Shown: in pieces, positions 38,684 to 49,296 of the stretch | Layout of the letters: the number at the start of each line of letters is the position of its first letter | Position numbering within the stretch: the stretch's first letter is position 1 | Source: an uncultured Oxalicibacterium sp. | GTDB taxonomy: Bacteria > Pseudomonadota > Gammaproteobacteria > Burkholderiales > Burkholderiaceae_D | Assembly: GCF_913776015.1 (NCBI RefSeq) | Contig: NZ_CAJYMD010000074.1 | Coordinates: 19,923-83,922 of the forward strand | Direction: 5' to 3' | Length of the DNA: 64,000 nucleotides | Position numbers and translations under genes: made by a program | The notes under the pieces: model-generated | Told to the model about the DNA's origin: nothing | Databases searched by the model: none | What the model saw: the letters and a program-made list of their open reading frames with translations, nothing else

Positions 38684-39756
38684 TGGATCAAGTGTTGTTG
38701 TCCATCCACGCAGCTGGGGACTCTTTTTTCGGCTATTACTGGCCGTTGGTGTGGAATCTAGTCAAGATCATTGCGATCGTTGCGCCACTGATGGGTGCCG
38801 TTGCCTACATGACTTTGTGGGAACGTAAGCTGATCGGCTGGATGCACGTGCGTCTCGGCCCTAACCGTACCGGTCCTCTCGGTCTGCTGCAGCCAATCGC
38901 CGACGGCGTCAAGTTGCTGCTCAAGGAAGTCGTTGTTCCGGCCAAGTCGAACAAAGCCTTGTTCGTGATTGCGCCAGTGATGACCATCATGCCGTCGCTG
39001 GTAGCATGGGCCGTGATTCCTTTTGGCCCGGAAACTGCACTGGCTAACGTGAATGCCGGCCTGCTGTTCGTGATGGCGATCACGTCGCTGGAAGTCTACG
39101 GCATCATCATCGCCGGCTGGGCATCGAACTCGAAGTACGCATTCCTCGGTGCGATGCGCGCATCCGCTCAGATGATTTCGTATGAAATCGCGATGGGCTT
39201 CTGTCTGGTCGTGATTCTGATGGTGTCAGGTTCGATGAATCTGATCGACGTCGTGAACACGCAAACGCAAGGTCGTTTCGCCGACATGGGCTTGAATTTC
39301 CTGTCGTGGAACTGGTTGCCGCTGCTGCCGTTGTTCATCATCTATGTCGTATCCGGCACTGCTGAATTGAACCGTCATCCGTTCGACGTAGTGGAAGGCG
39401 AGTCGGAGATCGTTGCCGGTCACATGGTCGAATATTCGGGTATGTCGTTCGCGATGTTCTTCCTGGCCGAATACGCCAACATGTGGCTGATTTCGATCCT
39501 GACCGCATTGATGTTCCTAGGCGGCTGGGCAGCACCGTTTGATTTCGCGCCATTCACCTGGGTTCCAGGATGGATCTGGCTAGGTTTGAAGACGTTTTTC
39601 ATCATTTCGTGTTTCGTCTGGTTCCGTGCATCGTTCCCACGCTACCGCTATGACCAGATCATGCGTTTGGGCTGGAAAGTGTTCATTCCGCTCACATTGG
39701 TATGGTTCCTGGTCGTCGCGATCTGGATGAAGACGCCACTGAATATCTGGCATTAA
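38683..39756 (+). CDS. nuoH: NADH-quinone oxidoreductase subunit H
   Basis: NuoH (357 aa) is the membrane subunit linking the peripheral arm to the proton pumps and lining the quinone channel. Conserved segments are [20 protein letters not shown] and [20 protein letters not shown], the latter with the acidic loop. About eight helices are visible. It overlaps the nuoG stop by one base. Confidence 0.98.
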   Translation: MDQVLLSIHAAGDSFFGYYWPLVWNLVKIIAIVAPLMGAVAYMTLWERKLIGWMHVRLGPNRTGPLGLLQPIADGVKLLLKEVVVPAKSNKALFVIAPVMTIMPSLVAWAVIPFGPETALANVNAGLLFVMAITSLEVYGIIIAGWASNSKYAFLGAMRASAQMISYEIAMGFCLVVILMVSGSMNLIDVVNTQTQGRFADMGLNFLSWNWLPLLPLFIIYVVSGTAELNRHPFDVVEGESEIVAGHMVEYSGMSFAMFFLAEYANMWLISILTALMFLGGWAAPFDFAPFTWVPGWIWLGLKTFFIISCFVWFRASFPRYRYDQIMRLGWKVFIPLTLVWFLVVAIWMKTPLNIWH

Positions 39757-39784
39757 TCAAGGCTGAGTAAAGAGGAAGCCAAAG

Positions 39785-40273
39785 ATGGAAGCAATCAAGG
39801 ATTTTTTCAGCAGCCTGATGCTGCGCGAGCTCTTGAAGGGCATGGCGCTGACGGGTCGCTACATGTTTGCGCGTAAGGTTACGGTGCAATTTCCCGAAGA
39901 AAAGACGCCGCAATCGGTTCGTTTTCGCGGTCTGCACGCCTTGCGTCGCTACCCGAATGGGGAAGAGCGCTGCATCGCTTGCAAACTGTGTGAAGCCGTT
40001 TGCCCTGCGATGGCGATTTCGATTGAATCCGATCAGCGTGCTGACGGTACGCGTCGTACCACGCGTTACGACATCGATCTGACCAAGTGCATTTTCTGCG
40101 GTTTCTGCGAAGAGTCGTGCCCGGTCGATTCGATCGTCGAAACGCATATTCTCGAATATCACGGTGAAAAGCGCGGTGACCTGTACTACACCAAGGAAAT
40201 GCTGCTTGCCGTTGGCGATCGTTTCGAACCCGAAATCGCCGCTGCTCGCGCCGCCGATGCGGCCTATCGTTGA
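39785..40273 (+). CDS. nuoI: NADH-quinone oxidoreductase subunit I
   Basis: NuoI (162 aa) carries clusters N6a and N6b. Its two ferredoxin motifs are [16 protein letters not shown] and [16 protein letters not shown]. An amphipathic N-terminal helix lies on the membrane. RBS AGAGGAAG lies upstream. Confidence 0.98.
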   Translation: MEAIKDFFSSLMLRELLKGMALTGRYMFARKVTVQFPEEKTPQSVRFRGLHALRRYPNGEERCIACKLCEAVCPAMAISIESDQRADGTRRTTRYDIDLTKCIFCGFCEESCPVDSIVETHILEYHGEKRGDLYYTKEMLLAVGDRFEPEIAAARAADAAYR

Positions 40274-40313
40274 TTAATCACTTGGCGGCATTGCGCTGAC
40301 TTTCTGGCTGAAT

Positions 40314-40958
40314 ATGGACTTTACAACTGCTCTTTTCTACGCGTTTGCAGCGATCCTCGTGTTCGCAGCGATACGCGTCATTACCGATCGCAATCCGGTG
40401 CATGCGGCATTGTATTTGGTGCTGTCGTTCGCTTCGGCATCGGCACTCTGGATGCTGATCAAGGCCGAGTTCCTGTCGATCGTTCTGGTGCTCGTCTACG
40501 TCGGTGCCGTTATGGTGCTGTTCCTGTTCGTTGTGATGATGGTGGATATCAAGCTCAGCAAGCTGCGTGAAGGCTTCTGGGGTTACCTGCCACTGGCCGC
40601 AACGGTTGGCGTCATCATCGTGCTGGAAATGGCTGCGGTTCTCTTCCAGGCCTTCTGGAAAAACCACGTCGACGTGCCAGCCGGTGCAGACATGATTGGC
40701 AACACCAAGGAACTGGGCAAGCTGATCTACACGGACTATCTGTATGCGTTTGAACTCGCTGGTTTGCTGCTGCTGGTTGGCATGGTTGCCGCGGTGGCGC
40801 TGACCATGCGCAAACGTAAAGACAGCAAATACTTCGCACCTGGCGACGCAGTACGTGTTCGTGCAGCCGATCGTGTTCGCATCGTCAAGATGAAAGCCGA
40901 ATCGACGCGCGACAGTGGCGACAATCAATCCGCTGCCCCGTCGGCAGAACAAAAATAA
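40314..40958 (+). CDS. nuoJ: NADH-quinone oxidoreductase subunit J
   Basis: NuoJ (214 aa) is a membrane subunit with five helices. The conserved [19 protein letters not shown] contains the flexible pi-bulge helix. The C-terminal 40 residues are hydrophilic. It is followed by nuoK after 10 bases. Confidence 0.96.
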   Translation: MDFTTALFYAFAAILVFAAIRVITDRNPVHAALYLVLSFASASALWMLIKAEFLSIVLVLVYVGAVMVLFLFVVMMVDIKLSKLREGFWGYLPLAATVGVIIVLEMAAVLFQAFWKNHVDVPAGADMIGNTKELGKLIYTDYLYAFELAGLLLLVGMVAAVALTMRKRKDSKYFAPGDAVRVRAADRVRIVKMKAESTRDSGDNQSAAPSAEQK

Positions 40959-40968
40959 GGGGAGTGTT

Positions 40969-41277
40969 GTGGAGTTATCGCTCGTTCATTATCTGATTCT
41001 CGGCGCGATTCTGTTCGCGATCTCGATAGTCGGTATTTTTCTGAATCGCAAGAACATCATTATCCTGTTGATGGCCATCGAACTGATGCTGTTGGCAGTG
41101 AATATGAATTTCGTGGCGTTTTCCTATTATCTGGGAGATGCGGCGGGACAGATTTTCGTCTTCTTCATTCTGACCGTGGCAGCTGCTGAAGCAGCGATCG
41201 GTCTGGCCATTCTGGTATCGCTGTTCCGTACGCTGGATACCATCAATGTGGAAGATCTCGATAGCCTCAAAGGCTGA
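40969..41277 (+). CDS. nuoK: NADH-quinone oxidoreductase subunit K
   Basis: NuoK (102 aa) has three helices with the conserved buried glutamates in [15 protein letters not shown] and [14 protein letters not shown]. The GTG at 40969 follows AAGGGGAG and matches homologues ([11 protein letters not shown]). A longer frame from 40915 overlaps nuoJ and is not supported. Confidence 0.95.
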   Translation: MELSLVHYLILGAILFAISIVGIFLNRKNIIILLMAIELMLLAVNMNFVAFSYYLGDAAGQIFVFFILTVAAAEAAIGLAILVSLFRTLDTINVEDLDSLKG

Positions 41278-41305
41278 TTCCGAACAATAACGAATAAGGT
41301 TCATC

Positions 41306-43396
41306 ATGGCGGGGCAACTTAACCCTAACCTCCTTCTGGTCGTACCTCTGGCGCCGCTCGTCGGCTCCATGATCGCCGGCCTGTTTGGTACCAAATTTTT
41401 TGGCAATCTGATTGGTCGCAAGACGTCGCATACCGTGACGATTCTCGGCGTCCTGATCGCGTTCATCCTGTCCGCGCACACCTTCATGCAGGTCATGGAC
41501 GGCGCGACCTTCAATGGCAGCGTCTACACCTGGTTGACGGTCGCCGGAATGAAGATGGAAGTCGGCTTCCTGGTCGACAGCCTGACGGCAATGATGATGT
41601 GCGTCGTGACCTTCGTGTCGCTGATGGTCCACATCTACACAATTGGCTACATGGAAGAAGACGAAGGCTACAACCGCTTCTTCTCTTACATCTCGCTGTT
41701 CACGTTCTCGATGTTGATGCTGGTCATGAGCAACAACTTCCTGCAACTGTTCTTCGGCTGGGAAGCCGTGGGTCTGGTGTCGTATCTGCTGATCGGTTTC
41801 TGGTACAAGAAGCCAACCGCGATTTTCGCCAACATGAAAGCCTTCCTGGTCAACCGTGTAGGTGACTTCGGCTTTATTCTCGGTATCGGTCTGCTGCTGG
41901 CTTATGCCGGTTCGATGGATTACGCGGAAGTCTTCGCGAAGAAGGGCGAACTCGCACAACTGACTTTGCCTGGTACGGATTGGGCATTGCTGACCGTGGC
42001 TTGTATCTGCCTGTTCATCGGTGCCATGGGTAAATCGGCTCAGTTTCCGCTGCATGTGTGGTTGCCTGATTCGATGGAAGGTCCAACCCCGATTTCCGCT
42101 CTGATTCACGCCGCAACCATGGTTACCGCAGGTATCTTCATGGTCTCGCGTATGTCGCCATTGTTTGAACTGTCGGATACCGCTCTGTCGTTCATCCTCG
42201 TTATCGGTTCGATCACGGCGCTGTTCATGGGTTTCCTCGGCATCATCCAGAACGATATCAAGCGCGTGGTTGCCTACTCGACGCTGTCGCAGCTCGGCTA
42301 CATGACGGTGGCACTCGGTGCATCGGCGTACTCTGTCGCTGTATTCCACCTGATGACCCACGCATTCTTCAAGGCGCTGCTGTTCCTTGCTGCGGGTTCC
42401 GTCATCATCGGTATGCATCATGATCAAGACATCCGCAACATGGGTGGTCTGCGCAAGTACATGCCGATCACTTGGATCACGTCGTTGCTGGGCTCGCTGG
42501 CTCTGATCGGTACGCCACTGTTCTCGGGTTTCTACTCGAAGGACAGCATCATCGAGGCAGTGCATGCTACCCATATCTGGGGTTCCGGCTTCGCCAATTT
42601 CGCCGTGCTGGCTGGTGTCTTCGTGACGGCTTTCTATTCGTTCCGTATGTACTTCCTCGTGTTCCACGGTGAAGAGCGTTTCGGCAAAGAGCATGCTCAC
42701 CATGATGACCATGCACATGCCAAGGCACATGATGATCACCATGCGCATGACGATCATGCACACGATGACCACGCCCATGACGAACATCATGGTTTGGCAC
42801 CAGGTCAGAAACCGCACGAGTCGCCATGGGTTGTTACCTTGCCGTTGATTTTGCTGGCCATTCCTTCGGTGCTGATTGGCTACATCGCGATCGAACCAAT
42901 GCTGCATGGCACCTTCTTCAAGGATGTGATCTTTGTCGATCCTAAGCATGGTGCAATGGCAGAACTGAACGAAATGTTCCATGGTGCAATGGCGATGGCC
43001 ATTCATGGTCTGCAAACCTTGCCATTCTGGCTTGCATTTGCAGGTGTGGCTTCTGCCTACTACTGCTACATGATCAATCCACGTGTTCCTGCATGGTTCT
43101 ACGACAAGTTCCGTGCAATCCACACGTTGCTCGAGAACAAGTACTACATGGACAAGTTCAACGAGTTCTTCTGGGCCGGTGGTGCGCGTCTGCTCGGTAG
43201 CGGTCTGTCGAATGTCGGTGACAAGACCCTCATCGACGGCCTGATCGTCAACGGTAGCGCCAAGGCAGTGGGTTGGTTCTCGCGCGTGATTCGTGTGCTG
43301 CAGACCGGTTACATCTATCACTACGCGTTTGTCATGATTCTCGGTGTGTTGGGTTTCCTGATTTACTTCCTGCCATTCCCATCGTTCGCCAAATAA
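41306..43396 (+). CDS. nuoL: NADH-quinone oxidoreductase subunit L
   Basis: NuoL (696 aa) is the distal antiporter-like proton pump with the long lateral helix. Core motifs (FFGWEAVGLVSYLLIGFW, MGKSAQFPLHVWLPDSMEGP) contain the essential Glu and Lys residues. A striking insertion at residues 463-495 has 15 His among 33 residues in an H-A-H-D-D pattern. It lies in a loop before the later helices. A metal-binding or buffering role is possible, and His-rich loops here are seen in some related bacteria. Confidence 0.97.
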   Translation: MAGQLNPNLLLVVPLAPLVGSMIAGLFGTKFFGNLIGRKTSHTVTILGVLIAFILSAHTFMQVMDGATFNGSVYTWLTVAGMKMEVGFLVDSLTAMMMCVVTFVSLMVHIYTIGYMEEDEGYNRFFSYISLFTFSMLMLVMSNNFLQLFFGWEAVGLVSYLLIGFWYKKPTAIFANMKAFLVNRVGDFGFILGIGLLLAYAGSMDYAEVFAKKGELAQLTLPGTDWALLTVACICLFIGAMGKSAQFPLHVWLPDSMEGPTPISALIHAATMVTAGIFMVSRMSPLFELSDTALSFILVIGSITALFMGFLGIIQNDIKRVVAYSTLSQLGYMTVALGASAYSVAVFHLMTHAFFKALLFLAAGSVIIGMHHDQDIRNMGGLRKYMPITWITSLLGSLALIGTPLFSGFYSKDSIIEAVHATHIWGSGFANFAVLAGVFVTAFYSFRMYFLVFHGEERFGKEHAHHDDHAHAKAHDDHHAHDDHAHDDHAHDEHHGLAPGQKPHESPWVVTLPLILLAIPSVLIGYIAIEPMLHGTFFKDVIFVDPKHGAMAELNEMFHGAMAMAIHGLQTLPFWLAFAGVASAYYCYMINPRVPAWFYDKFRAIHTLLENKYYMDKFNEFFWAGGARLLGSGLSNVGDKTLIDGLIVNGSAKAVGWFSRVIRVLQTGYIYHYAFVMILGVLGFLIYFLPFPSFAK

Positions 43397-43417
43397 GTTA
43401 GCGAAGCAAATAAAAAT

Positions 43418-44908
43418 ATGATGCAGTCAACATTTCCTATTTTGAGTCTCGCGATCTGGTTGCCGATTGCGTTTGGCGTCCTGGTTCTGGCGATCGGCCG
43501 TGATGACAATCCCGGTCTGTCGCGCAGTATTTCGCTGGTTGGTTCGATTGCCAGCTTCCTTGTTACGTTGCCGCTGATTACCGGCTTCGACAAGGCTGCG
43601 CATGGCATGCAGTTTGTCGAAAAGCGCAACTGGATCGAGATTTTCAATATCAACTACTCGCTGGGCGTTGATGGCCTGTCGATGTGGTTCGTCGTGTTGA
43701 CGGCCTTCATCACGATTTTCGTCGTGATCGCCGCATGGGAAGTCATCGAGAAACGCGTCTCCCAGTACATGGGCGCATTCCTGATTCTGTCGGGCATCAT
43801 GATCGGCGTTTTCTGCGCGCTGGACGGCATGCTGTTCTACGTGTTCTTCGAATCGACGCTGATTCCGATGTTTATCATCATCGGTGTATGGGGTGGTGCG
43901 AACCGCGTCTACGCATCGATCAAGCTGTTCCTTTACACCTTCATGGGTTCGCTGCTCATGCTGGTTGCGATGCTGTACCTGTACTTCAAATCGGGTAACA
44001 GTTTTGACATCCTCGCATGGCATGCTCTGCCATTGCAGATGAACGAACAGGTTTTGATTTTCCTGGCATTCCTGATGGCGTTCGCTGTCAAGGTACCAAT
44101 GTGGCCGGTGCATACCTGGTTGCCGGATGCCCACGTGGAAGCACCGACCGGCGGTTCGGTCGTGCTGGCAGCCATCATGCTGAAACTGGGCGCCTACGGC
44201 TTCCTGCGTTTCTCGTTGCCAATCACGCCTGATGCCAGCCACTATCTGTCGGGCTTCGTTATCACACTGTCGCTGATTGCCGTGATCTACGTTGGTCTGG
44301 TTGCTCTGGTACAGAAAGACATGAAAAAGCTGGTCGCGTATTCGTCGATCGCACACATGGGCTTTGTTACCTTGGGCTTCTTCATGTTCAACGACATGGC
44401 AGTGCAGGGCGCCATCGTGCAGATGATCTCGCACGGCTTTGTTTCTGGCGCGATGTTCCTGTGTATCGGCGTTCTCTATGACCGTATGCACACTCGTGAG
44501 ATCGCTCAGTACGGTGGTGTCGTGAACGTGATGCCACGTTTCGCAGCTTTCTTCATCCTGTTCTCGATGGCCAATGCCGGTCTACCAGCCACTTCCGGTT
44601 TCGTTGGTGAGTTCATGGTGATTCTGGGTGCGGTCGAATACAACTTCTGGATCGGTATCCTGGCTGCTACTGCCCTGATCTTGGGTGCAGCCTACTCGCT
44701 GTGGCTGGCCAAGCGCGTGATCTTCGGTGAAATCACCAATCATCACGTTGCCGAAATGACCGATCTGAACAAGCGTGAATTCCTGATGCTGGGCGTGCTT
44801 GCGATCTGTACGCTCGCCATGGGCCTGTATCCGGCACCGTTCACCGACGTCATGCAAACCTCGGTTTCCGATCTGCTGCAGCACGTATCGGTTTCCAAGC
44901 TCAACTAA
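43418..44908 (+). CDS. nuoM: NADH-quinone oxidoreductase subunit M
   Basis: NuoM (496 aa) is the second antiporter-like subunit with about 14 helices. The proton-channel segments (VFFESTLIPMFIIIGVWGG, AVKVPMWPVHTWLPDAHVEA) hold the essential Glu and Lys. The gap to nuoL is 21 bp. Confidence 0.97.
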   Translation: MMQSTFPILSLAIWLPIAFGVLVLAIGRDDNPGLSRSISLVGSIASFLVTLPLITGFDKAAHGMQFVEKRNWIEIFNINYSLGVDGLSMWFVVLTAFITIFVVIAAWEVIEKRVSQYMGAFLILSGIMIGVFCALDGMLFYVFFESTLIPMFIIIGVWGGANRVYASIKLFLYTFMGSLLMLVAMLYLYFKSGNSFDILAWHALPLQMNEQVLIFLAFLMAFAVKVPMWPVHTWLPDAHVEAPTGGSVVLAAIMLKLGAYGFLRFSLPITPDASHYLSGFVITLSLIAVIYVGLVALVQKDMKKLVAYSSIAHMGFVTLGFFMFNDMAVQGAIVQMISHGFVSGAMFLCIGVLYDRMHTREIAQYGGVVNVMPRFAAFFILFSMANAGLPATSGFVGEFMVILGAVEYNFWIGILAATALILGAAYSLWLAKRVIFGEITNHHVAEMTDLNKREFLMLGVLAICTLAMGLYPAPFTDVMQTSVSDLLQHVSVSKLN

Positions 44909-44968
44909 TGAATGGTGAATTTGCGGGTGAAACAACCGCGCAACTGAACGCATAAGAATCGCGACAAC

Positions 44969-46453
44969 ATGAATAACTTGAATCTGATACCGGCTCTTCC
45001 TGAAATCTTTCTGGCGATCGCAATTGCTGTGATCCTGCTGGTCGATTTGTTCACGAAGGATGTCAAACGCAACATCACTTACGTCCTGGCGATTGTCGCG
45101 ATGGGTGTTTGTGGGGTGATTACCTTTAGCGGCCTCAACAACGGCGCGACGGTCTACACCTTCAACAACATGTTCGTTGCCGATCCGATGTCGAACATCC
45201 TGAAGCTGTTCTCGTATCTGGCGGTTGCATTGACGCTGATCTATTCGCGCCAGTATGCGAGCGATCGCGACATGATTGGTGGTTACAAGGGCGGTGAGTT
45301 CTACATTCTGTCGTTGTTCTCGTTGCTGGGCCAAATGGTCATGATTTCGGCAAACAACTTCCTGATCATTTATCTGGGTCTGGAGATGATGTCGCTGTCG
45401 CTGTATGCGCTGGTTGCCATCCGTCGCGATCATGCTGTTTCGACCGAAGCCGCAATGAAGTATTTCGTGCTTGGTGCGCTGGCATCCGGCTTCCTGCTCT
45501 ACGGTATTTCCATGCTGTACGGCGCCACTGGCTCGCTCGATCTGACGGAAGTTGCCAAGGCAATCGCTTCGGGTGTCGTCAACAAGCCGGTTCTGGTTCT
45601 GGGTCTGGTGTTCGTGGTTGCCGGTCTGGCATTCAAACTGGGTGTCGTGCCTTTCCACATGTGGGTACCTGACGTCTACCAGGGCTCGCCAACTGCAGTC
45701 ACCTTGCTGCTGGGCGGTGCACCGAAACTGGCAACGCTGGCGATCACCATCCGTCTGTTGGTGGAAGCATTGCCTGCATTGGCAGTCGACTGGCAGCAGA
45801 TGCTGACCATTCTGGCAGTGCTGTCGATGGCGATCGGTAACATCACGGCAATCATGCAGACGAATATCAAGCGCATGCTGGCTTATTCGACGATCTCGCA
45901 AATGGGCTTCGTCTTGCTCGGTTTGTTGTCGGGTGTTGTCACTGCTGCAGATGGTTCGGTGACCAATGGTTACGGCGCAGCGATGTTCTATTCGATTACC
46001 TATGTGCTGACGACGCTGGGCGTATTCGGCATCATCATGCTGTTGTCGCGTGCCGGTTTCGAAGCCGAAAATATTGATGATTTCAAAGGCTTGAATCAGC
46101 GTAGCCCATGGTTTGCCTTGGTCATGTTGCTGTTCATGTTCTCGCTGGCAGGTGTGCCACCAGTCGTCGGCTTCTATGCCAAGCTGTCGGTTCTGCAAGG
46201 TGTGCTGGCTACCGGTCAGATCTGGCTGGCAATCGTGGCGGTTCTGTTCTCGCTGATCGGTGCCTACTACTATCTGCGTATCGTCAAGGTCATGTACTTT
46301 GACGAGCCTGTCGATCAAAGCAAGCTGGTGACGACGCCTGACGTCAGCGTAGCACTGAGCGCCAATGGTGTTGCGGTGTTAGTGCTGGGCCTGATGCCTG
46401 GTCCGCTGATGACCGCATGTGCTGCGGCAATCGCCAGAACGCTGGCAGCCTGA
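44969..46453 (+). CDS. nuoN: NADH-quinone oxidoreductase subunit N
   Basis: NuoN (494 aa) is the third antiporter-like subunit. Motifs [20 protein letters not shown] and [20 protein letters not shown] are intact. It completes the 14-gene set. The next gene, DUF2818, begins 18 bases after its stop, so it is probably on the same transcript. Confidence 0.97.
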   Translation: MNNLNLIPALPEIFLAIAIAVILLVDLFTKDVKRNITYVLAIVAMGVCGVITFSGLNNGATVYTFNNMFVADPMSNILKLFSYLAVALTLIYSRQYASDRDMIGGYKGGEFYILSLFSLLGQMVMISANNFLIIYLGLEMMSLSLYALVAIRRDHAVSTEAAMKYFVLGALASGFLLYGISMLYGATGSLDLTEVAKAIASGVVNKPVLVLGLVFVVAGLAFKLGVVPFHMWVPDVYQGSPTAVTLLLGGAPKLATLAITIRLLVEALPALAVDWQQMLTILAVLSMAIGNITAIMQTNIKRMLAYSTISQMGFVLLGLLSGVVTAADGSVTNGYGAAMFYSITYVLTTLGVFGIIMLLSRAGFEAENIDDFKGLNQRSPWFALVMLLFMFSLAGVPPVVGFYAKLSVLQGVLATGQIWLAIVAVLFSLIGAYYYLRIVKVMYFDEPVDQSKLVTTPDVSVALSANGVAVLVLGLMPGPLMTACAAAIARTLAA

Positions 46454-46471
46454 AGCGGATAACCGGTTGCA

Positions 46472-46777
46472 GTGGATGTCTCGCTCGCAAGCTGGTTCGT
46501 GATTCTGTTGGCGCTGTTCTGCGCCAACATTCCATTCTTCAATGAGCGGCTATTTGCCGTGATTCCCACCAGACGGTTACAAAAGCCGGTCTGGTGGCGA
46601 CTCTTCGAATTATTCACCCTTTATTTTATTGTCGGTGCCATCGCGCACGGCATGGAAGCCAGAATGGGTACGGCTTTTCCCCAGGGATGGGAATTCTATG
46701 CCGTGACCGGCTGCCTTTTCCTGGTTTTTGCCTATCCCGGTTTTGTCATGCGTTACATGCGCCGTCGCAAACGCTGA
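46472..46777 (+). CDS. DUF2818 membrane protein downstream of nuoN
   Basis: This 101-aa protein fits DUF2818. It has three hydrophobic helices (about residues 5-21, 44-60 and 73-93), an ARMGTAFPQGWEFYAV segment and a basic tail ending RYMRRRKR. It starts with GTG at 46472 without a strong ribosome site. It sits 18 bases after nuoN, and the Nudix gene follows 22 bases later. Its placement suggests a complex I-linked role in assembly or stability, but no function is known to me. Confidence 0.85.
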   Translation: MDVSLASWFVILLALFCANIPFFNERLFAVIPTRRLQKPVWWRLFELFTLYFIVGAIAHGMEARMGTAFPQGWEFYAVTGCLFLVFAYPGFVMRYMRRRKR

Positions 46778-46799
46778 CCGTCGCGCTCAAGAGGAATAG

Positions 46800-47363
46800 A
46801 TGGACGAGCATCTGAAAGAAACGCAACTCGACACATGCGTCGCCTATGACGGTTCTTTTCTGAAAGTCATCAAGGATACGGTGCAGCTTCCGAACGGGCA
46901 GCCAGCGACGCGAGAATATATTCCGCATCCCGGAGCCGTCGTCATCCTGCCGGTATTCGATGATGGCAGCATTCTGCTGGAGCGACAGTTTCGCTATCCA
47001 CTGCGTCGTACATTTATCGAATTTCCTGCCGGGAAGATCGATCCCGGTGAAGCGCCGCTGGCCTGTGCCAAACGCGAACTATTGGAAGAGACAGGTTATA
47101 CGGCGAGCGAATGGCATTTCGTGTGCAAGATTCATAATGCCATTGCCTATTCAGATGAATTTCTCGACATCTATCTGGCGCGTGGTTTGCAAGCCGGTGA
47201 ACGCAAGCTCGATGAGGAGGAATTTCTTGATGTTTTCAAGGCATCGAATGACGATCTGCTCTCATGGATCAACAAGGGAGACGTGACGGATGTGAAAACC
47301 ATCATCGGTGCATTCTGGCTGGAGAAAATCTTTGCAGGCATGTGGGCGCCGAAACCTGCATGA
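46800..47363 (+). CDS. Nudix hydrolase, ADP-ribose pyrophosphatase type
   Basis: This 187-aa enzyme has a canonical Nudix box, GKIDPGEAPLACAKRELLEE followed by TGY. The flanking sequence (VVILPVFDDGSILLERQFRY, then PLRRTFIEFPAG) fits ADP-ribose diphosphatases of the NudF group, which cleave ADP-ribose to AMP and ribose 5-phosphate. Substrate is inferred from family features. It closes the nuo transcript, before a strong terminator. ADP-ribose arises from NAD breakdown, so the pairing with complex I may be meaningful or only positional. Confidence 0.88.
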   Translation: MDEHLKETQLDTCVAYDGSFLKVIKDTVQLPNGQPATREYIPHPGAVVILPVFDDGSILLERQFRYPLRRTFIEFPAGKIDPGEAPLACAKRELLEETGYTASEWHFVCKIHNAIAYSDEFLDIYLARGLQAGERKLDEEEFLDVFKASNDDLLSWINKGDVTDVKTIIGAFWLEKIFAGMWAPKPA

Positions 47364-47392
47364 TCATTCTATTTAGAGGATTCATCAAAAAC

Positions 47393-47417
47393 AAAAAGCC
47401 GCGAGAAGCGGCTTTTT
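47393..47417 (+). terminator. Terminator after the nuo-DUF2818-Nudix transcript
   Basis: AAAAAGCCGC and GCGGCTTTTT form a perfect 10-bp stem with a 5-base loop. The A/T symmetry means it can also serve the convergent ETF-QO gene. Confidence 0.9.
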
Positions 47418-47446
47418 GTTTGGTCGTGCTTGAGATCGTGTAGCGC

Positions 47447-49132
47447 TCACATATTCGGATAATTCGGCCCACTACCACCCTCTGGCGTCACCCACACGAT
47501 ATTCTGCATCGGATCCTTGATATCGCACGTCTTGCAGTGCACGCAGTTCTGCGCATTGATCTGCAGTTTGTCTTCATCGGCCTCATCCTTGACGAATTCA
47601 TAGACCGCAGCCGGGCAGTAGCGGGCTTCCGGGCCGGCGTACTCGGCCAGATTCACCCTGACCGGAATCGTCGGGTCTTTCAACGTCAGGTGGATGGGTT
47701 CACTCTCTGAATGATTGGTGTTCGACAGAAAGACCGATGACAGGCGATCGAAGGTCAGCTTGTTGTCCGGTTTCGGATAGACGATCGGTGTGCAGGTGGC
47801 AACCGGCTTCAGTTTGGTGTGATCGGGCTGGTCATTGTGCAGCGTCCAGGGCGCCTTGCCCCCAAAGACGATCTGATCGATGCCGAACAGCAGCGTGCCC
47901 TTGATCAAGCCTTTGCTCATCATCGGCTTGAAGTTACGGGCCACATGTAGCTCTTCCTTGAGCCAGGATTGCTCGAACGCTTCTGGGTAGGCGGTCAGCG
48001 CATCGCCCTGGCGTCCAGCCGTTACGGCATCAAACGCGGCATCGGCGGCCAGCATGCCGGTCTTGATGGCGGCATGGCTGCCCTTGATGCGGCTGGCGTT
48101 CAGAAAGCCGGCATCGCAACCGATCAGGGCACCACCGGCAAAGACGGTTTTCGGCAAGGCTTGCAGGCCACCTGCCGTAATCGCACGTGCGCCATAGGAG
48201 ACGCGTTTGCCGCCTTCGAGAAAGCGACGAATCTCGGGGTGGGTCTTGTAGCGCTGGAATTCTTCAAATGGCGACAAATAAGGATTGCGGTAGCCCAGTC
48301 CGACCACATAGCCGACCACGACCTGATTGTTCTCCAGATGGTAGAGGAAGGAACCCCCATAGGTATCGTTATCCAAGGGCCAGCCTGCCGTATGGATGAC
48401 CAGGCCGGGCTGATGCAATGCCGGATCGATTTCCCACAGTTCCTTGATGCCGATGCCATAGGTCTGTGGATCGCGATCCTGGTCGAGTGCAAAGCGTTCG
48501 ATCAGTTGCCGCCCCAGGTTGCCGCGCGCACCTTCGGCAAACAGCGTGTACTTGGCATGCAATTCCATGCCGAGCTGAAAGGCATCGGTGGGCTGACCAT
48601 CTCGACCAACGCCCATGTTGCCGGTCGCCACACCTTTGACGGCACCTTGTGCGTCGTACAGGATTTCCGCAGCGGGAAAGCCGGGGAAGATTTCCACGCC
48701 CAAGGCTTCGGCTTGCTCACCGAGCCAGCGCACCACATTGCCCAGCGACACCACGTAGTTGCCATGATTCTGCAGGCAAGCGGGCAGCATGAAATTCGGG
48801 GTCTTGTAGGCCTTGTCGGCGGTCAGGAACAGGAAACGGTCTTCGCTCACGGGCGTATTGAGCGGGGCACCTTGTGCCTTCCAGTTAGGCAGCAGTTCGG
48901 TCAGTGCCTTGGGATCCATGACGGCGCCAGACAGAATATGGGCACCGAGTTCACTGCCTTTTTCCAGGACGCACACGGAGAGTTCCGTGCCCGCTTCGGC
49001 GGCACGTTGCTTGAGGCGGATGGCGGCTGACAGGCCGGCCGGGCCACCACCGACGATCACTACGTCGTAGTCCATCGTGTCGCGCGGGCCGTAGTCGGCG
49101 AGAAGGCTGTTTGCAGAAGAGGTTTGCATCAT
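47447..49132 (-). CDS. Electron transfer flavoprotein-ubiquinone oxidoreductase
   Basis: ETF-QO (561 aa) passes electrons from acyl-CoA and amino-acid dehydrogenases, via ETF, to ubiquinone. An N-terminal FAD site (YDVVIVGGGPAGLSAAIRLK) and the conserved mid region (GEQAEALGVEIFPGFPAAEI) are clear. The C-terminal domain has the [4Fe-4S] ligands in CPAAVYEF and NCVHCKTCDIKDP. The etfAB genes are not in the window. It converges on the nuo transcript, which is another quinone reductase. Confidence 0.96.
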   Translation of the reverse strand: MMQTSSANSLLADYGPRDTMDYDVVIVGGGPAGLSAAIRLKQRAAEAGTELSVCVLEKGSELGAHILSGAVMDPKALTELLPNWKAQGAPLNTPVSEDRFLFLTADKAYKTPNFMLPACLQNHGNYVVSLGNVVRWLGEQAEALGVEIFPGFPAAEILYDAQGAVKGVATGNMGVGRDGQPTDAFQLGMELHAKYTLFAEGARGNLGRQLIERFALDQDRDPQTYGIGIKELWEIDPALHQPGLVIHTAGWPLDNDTYGGSFLYHLENNQVVVGYVVGLGYRNPYLSPFEEFQRYKTHPEIRRFLEGGKRVSYGARAITAGGLQALPKTVFAGGALIGCDAGFLNASRIKGSHAAIKTGMLAADAAFDAVTAGRQGDALTAYPEAFEQSWLKEELHVARNFKPMMSKGLIKGTLLFGIDQIVFGGKAPWTLHNDQPDHTKLKPVATCTPIVYPKPDNKLTFDRLSSVFLSNTNHSESEPIHLTLKDPTIPVRVNLAEYAGPEARYCPAAVYEFVKDEADEDKLQINAQNCVHCKTCDIKDPMQNIVWVTPEGGSGPNYPNM

Positions 49133-49296
49133 GTTTTCAACGGTAAAATCTGTTCGTGCGGCTGAATCGAAAAAGTTTCATGGCAATCTTGTGCGCTCGG
49201 AAACGTGACCAGCTTTGCTTTCGTGTAATGATACCGTCTCTCGCTGTTGTTTTGAGAGCGAAAGCATGGTCAGACATTTAATTATTAGGAGATGGC

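Noticed and set aside
41267..46318. Very long minus-strand frames opposite nuoL, nuoM and nuoN
   Set aside because: They mirror the third-position bias of the nuo genes and give His/Gln/Arg-rich translations without domains. Shadow frames.
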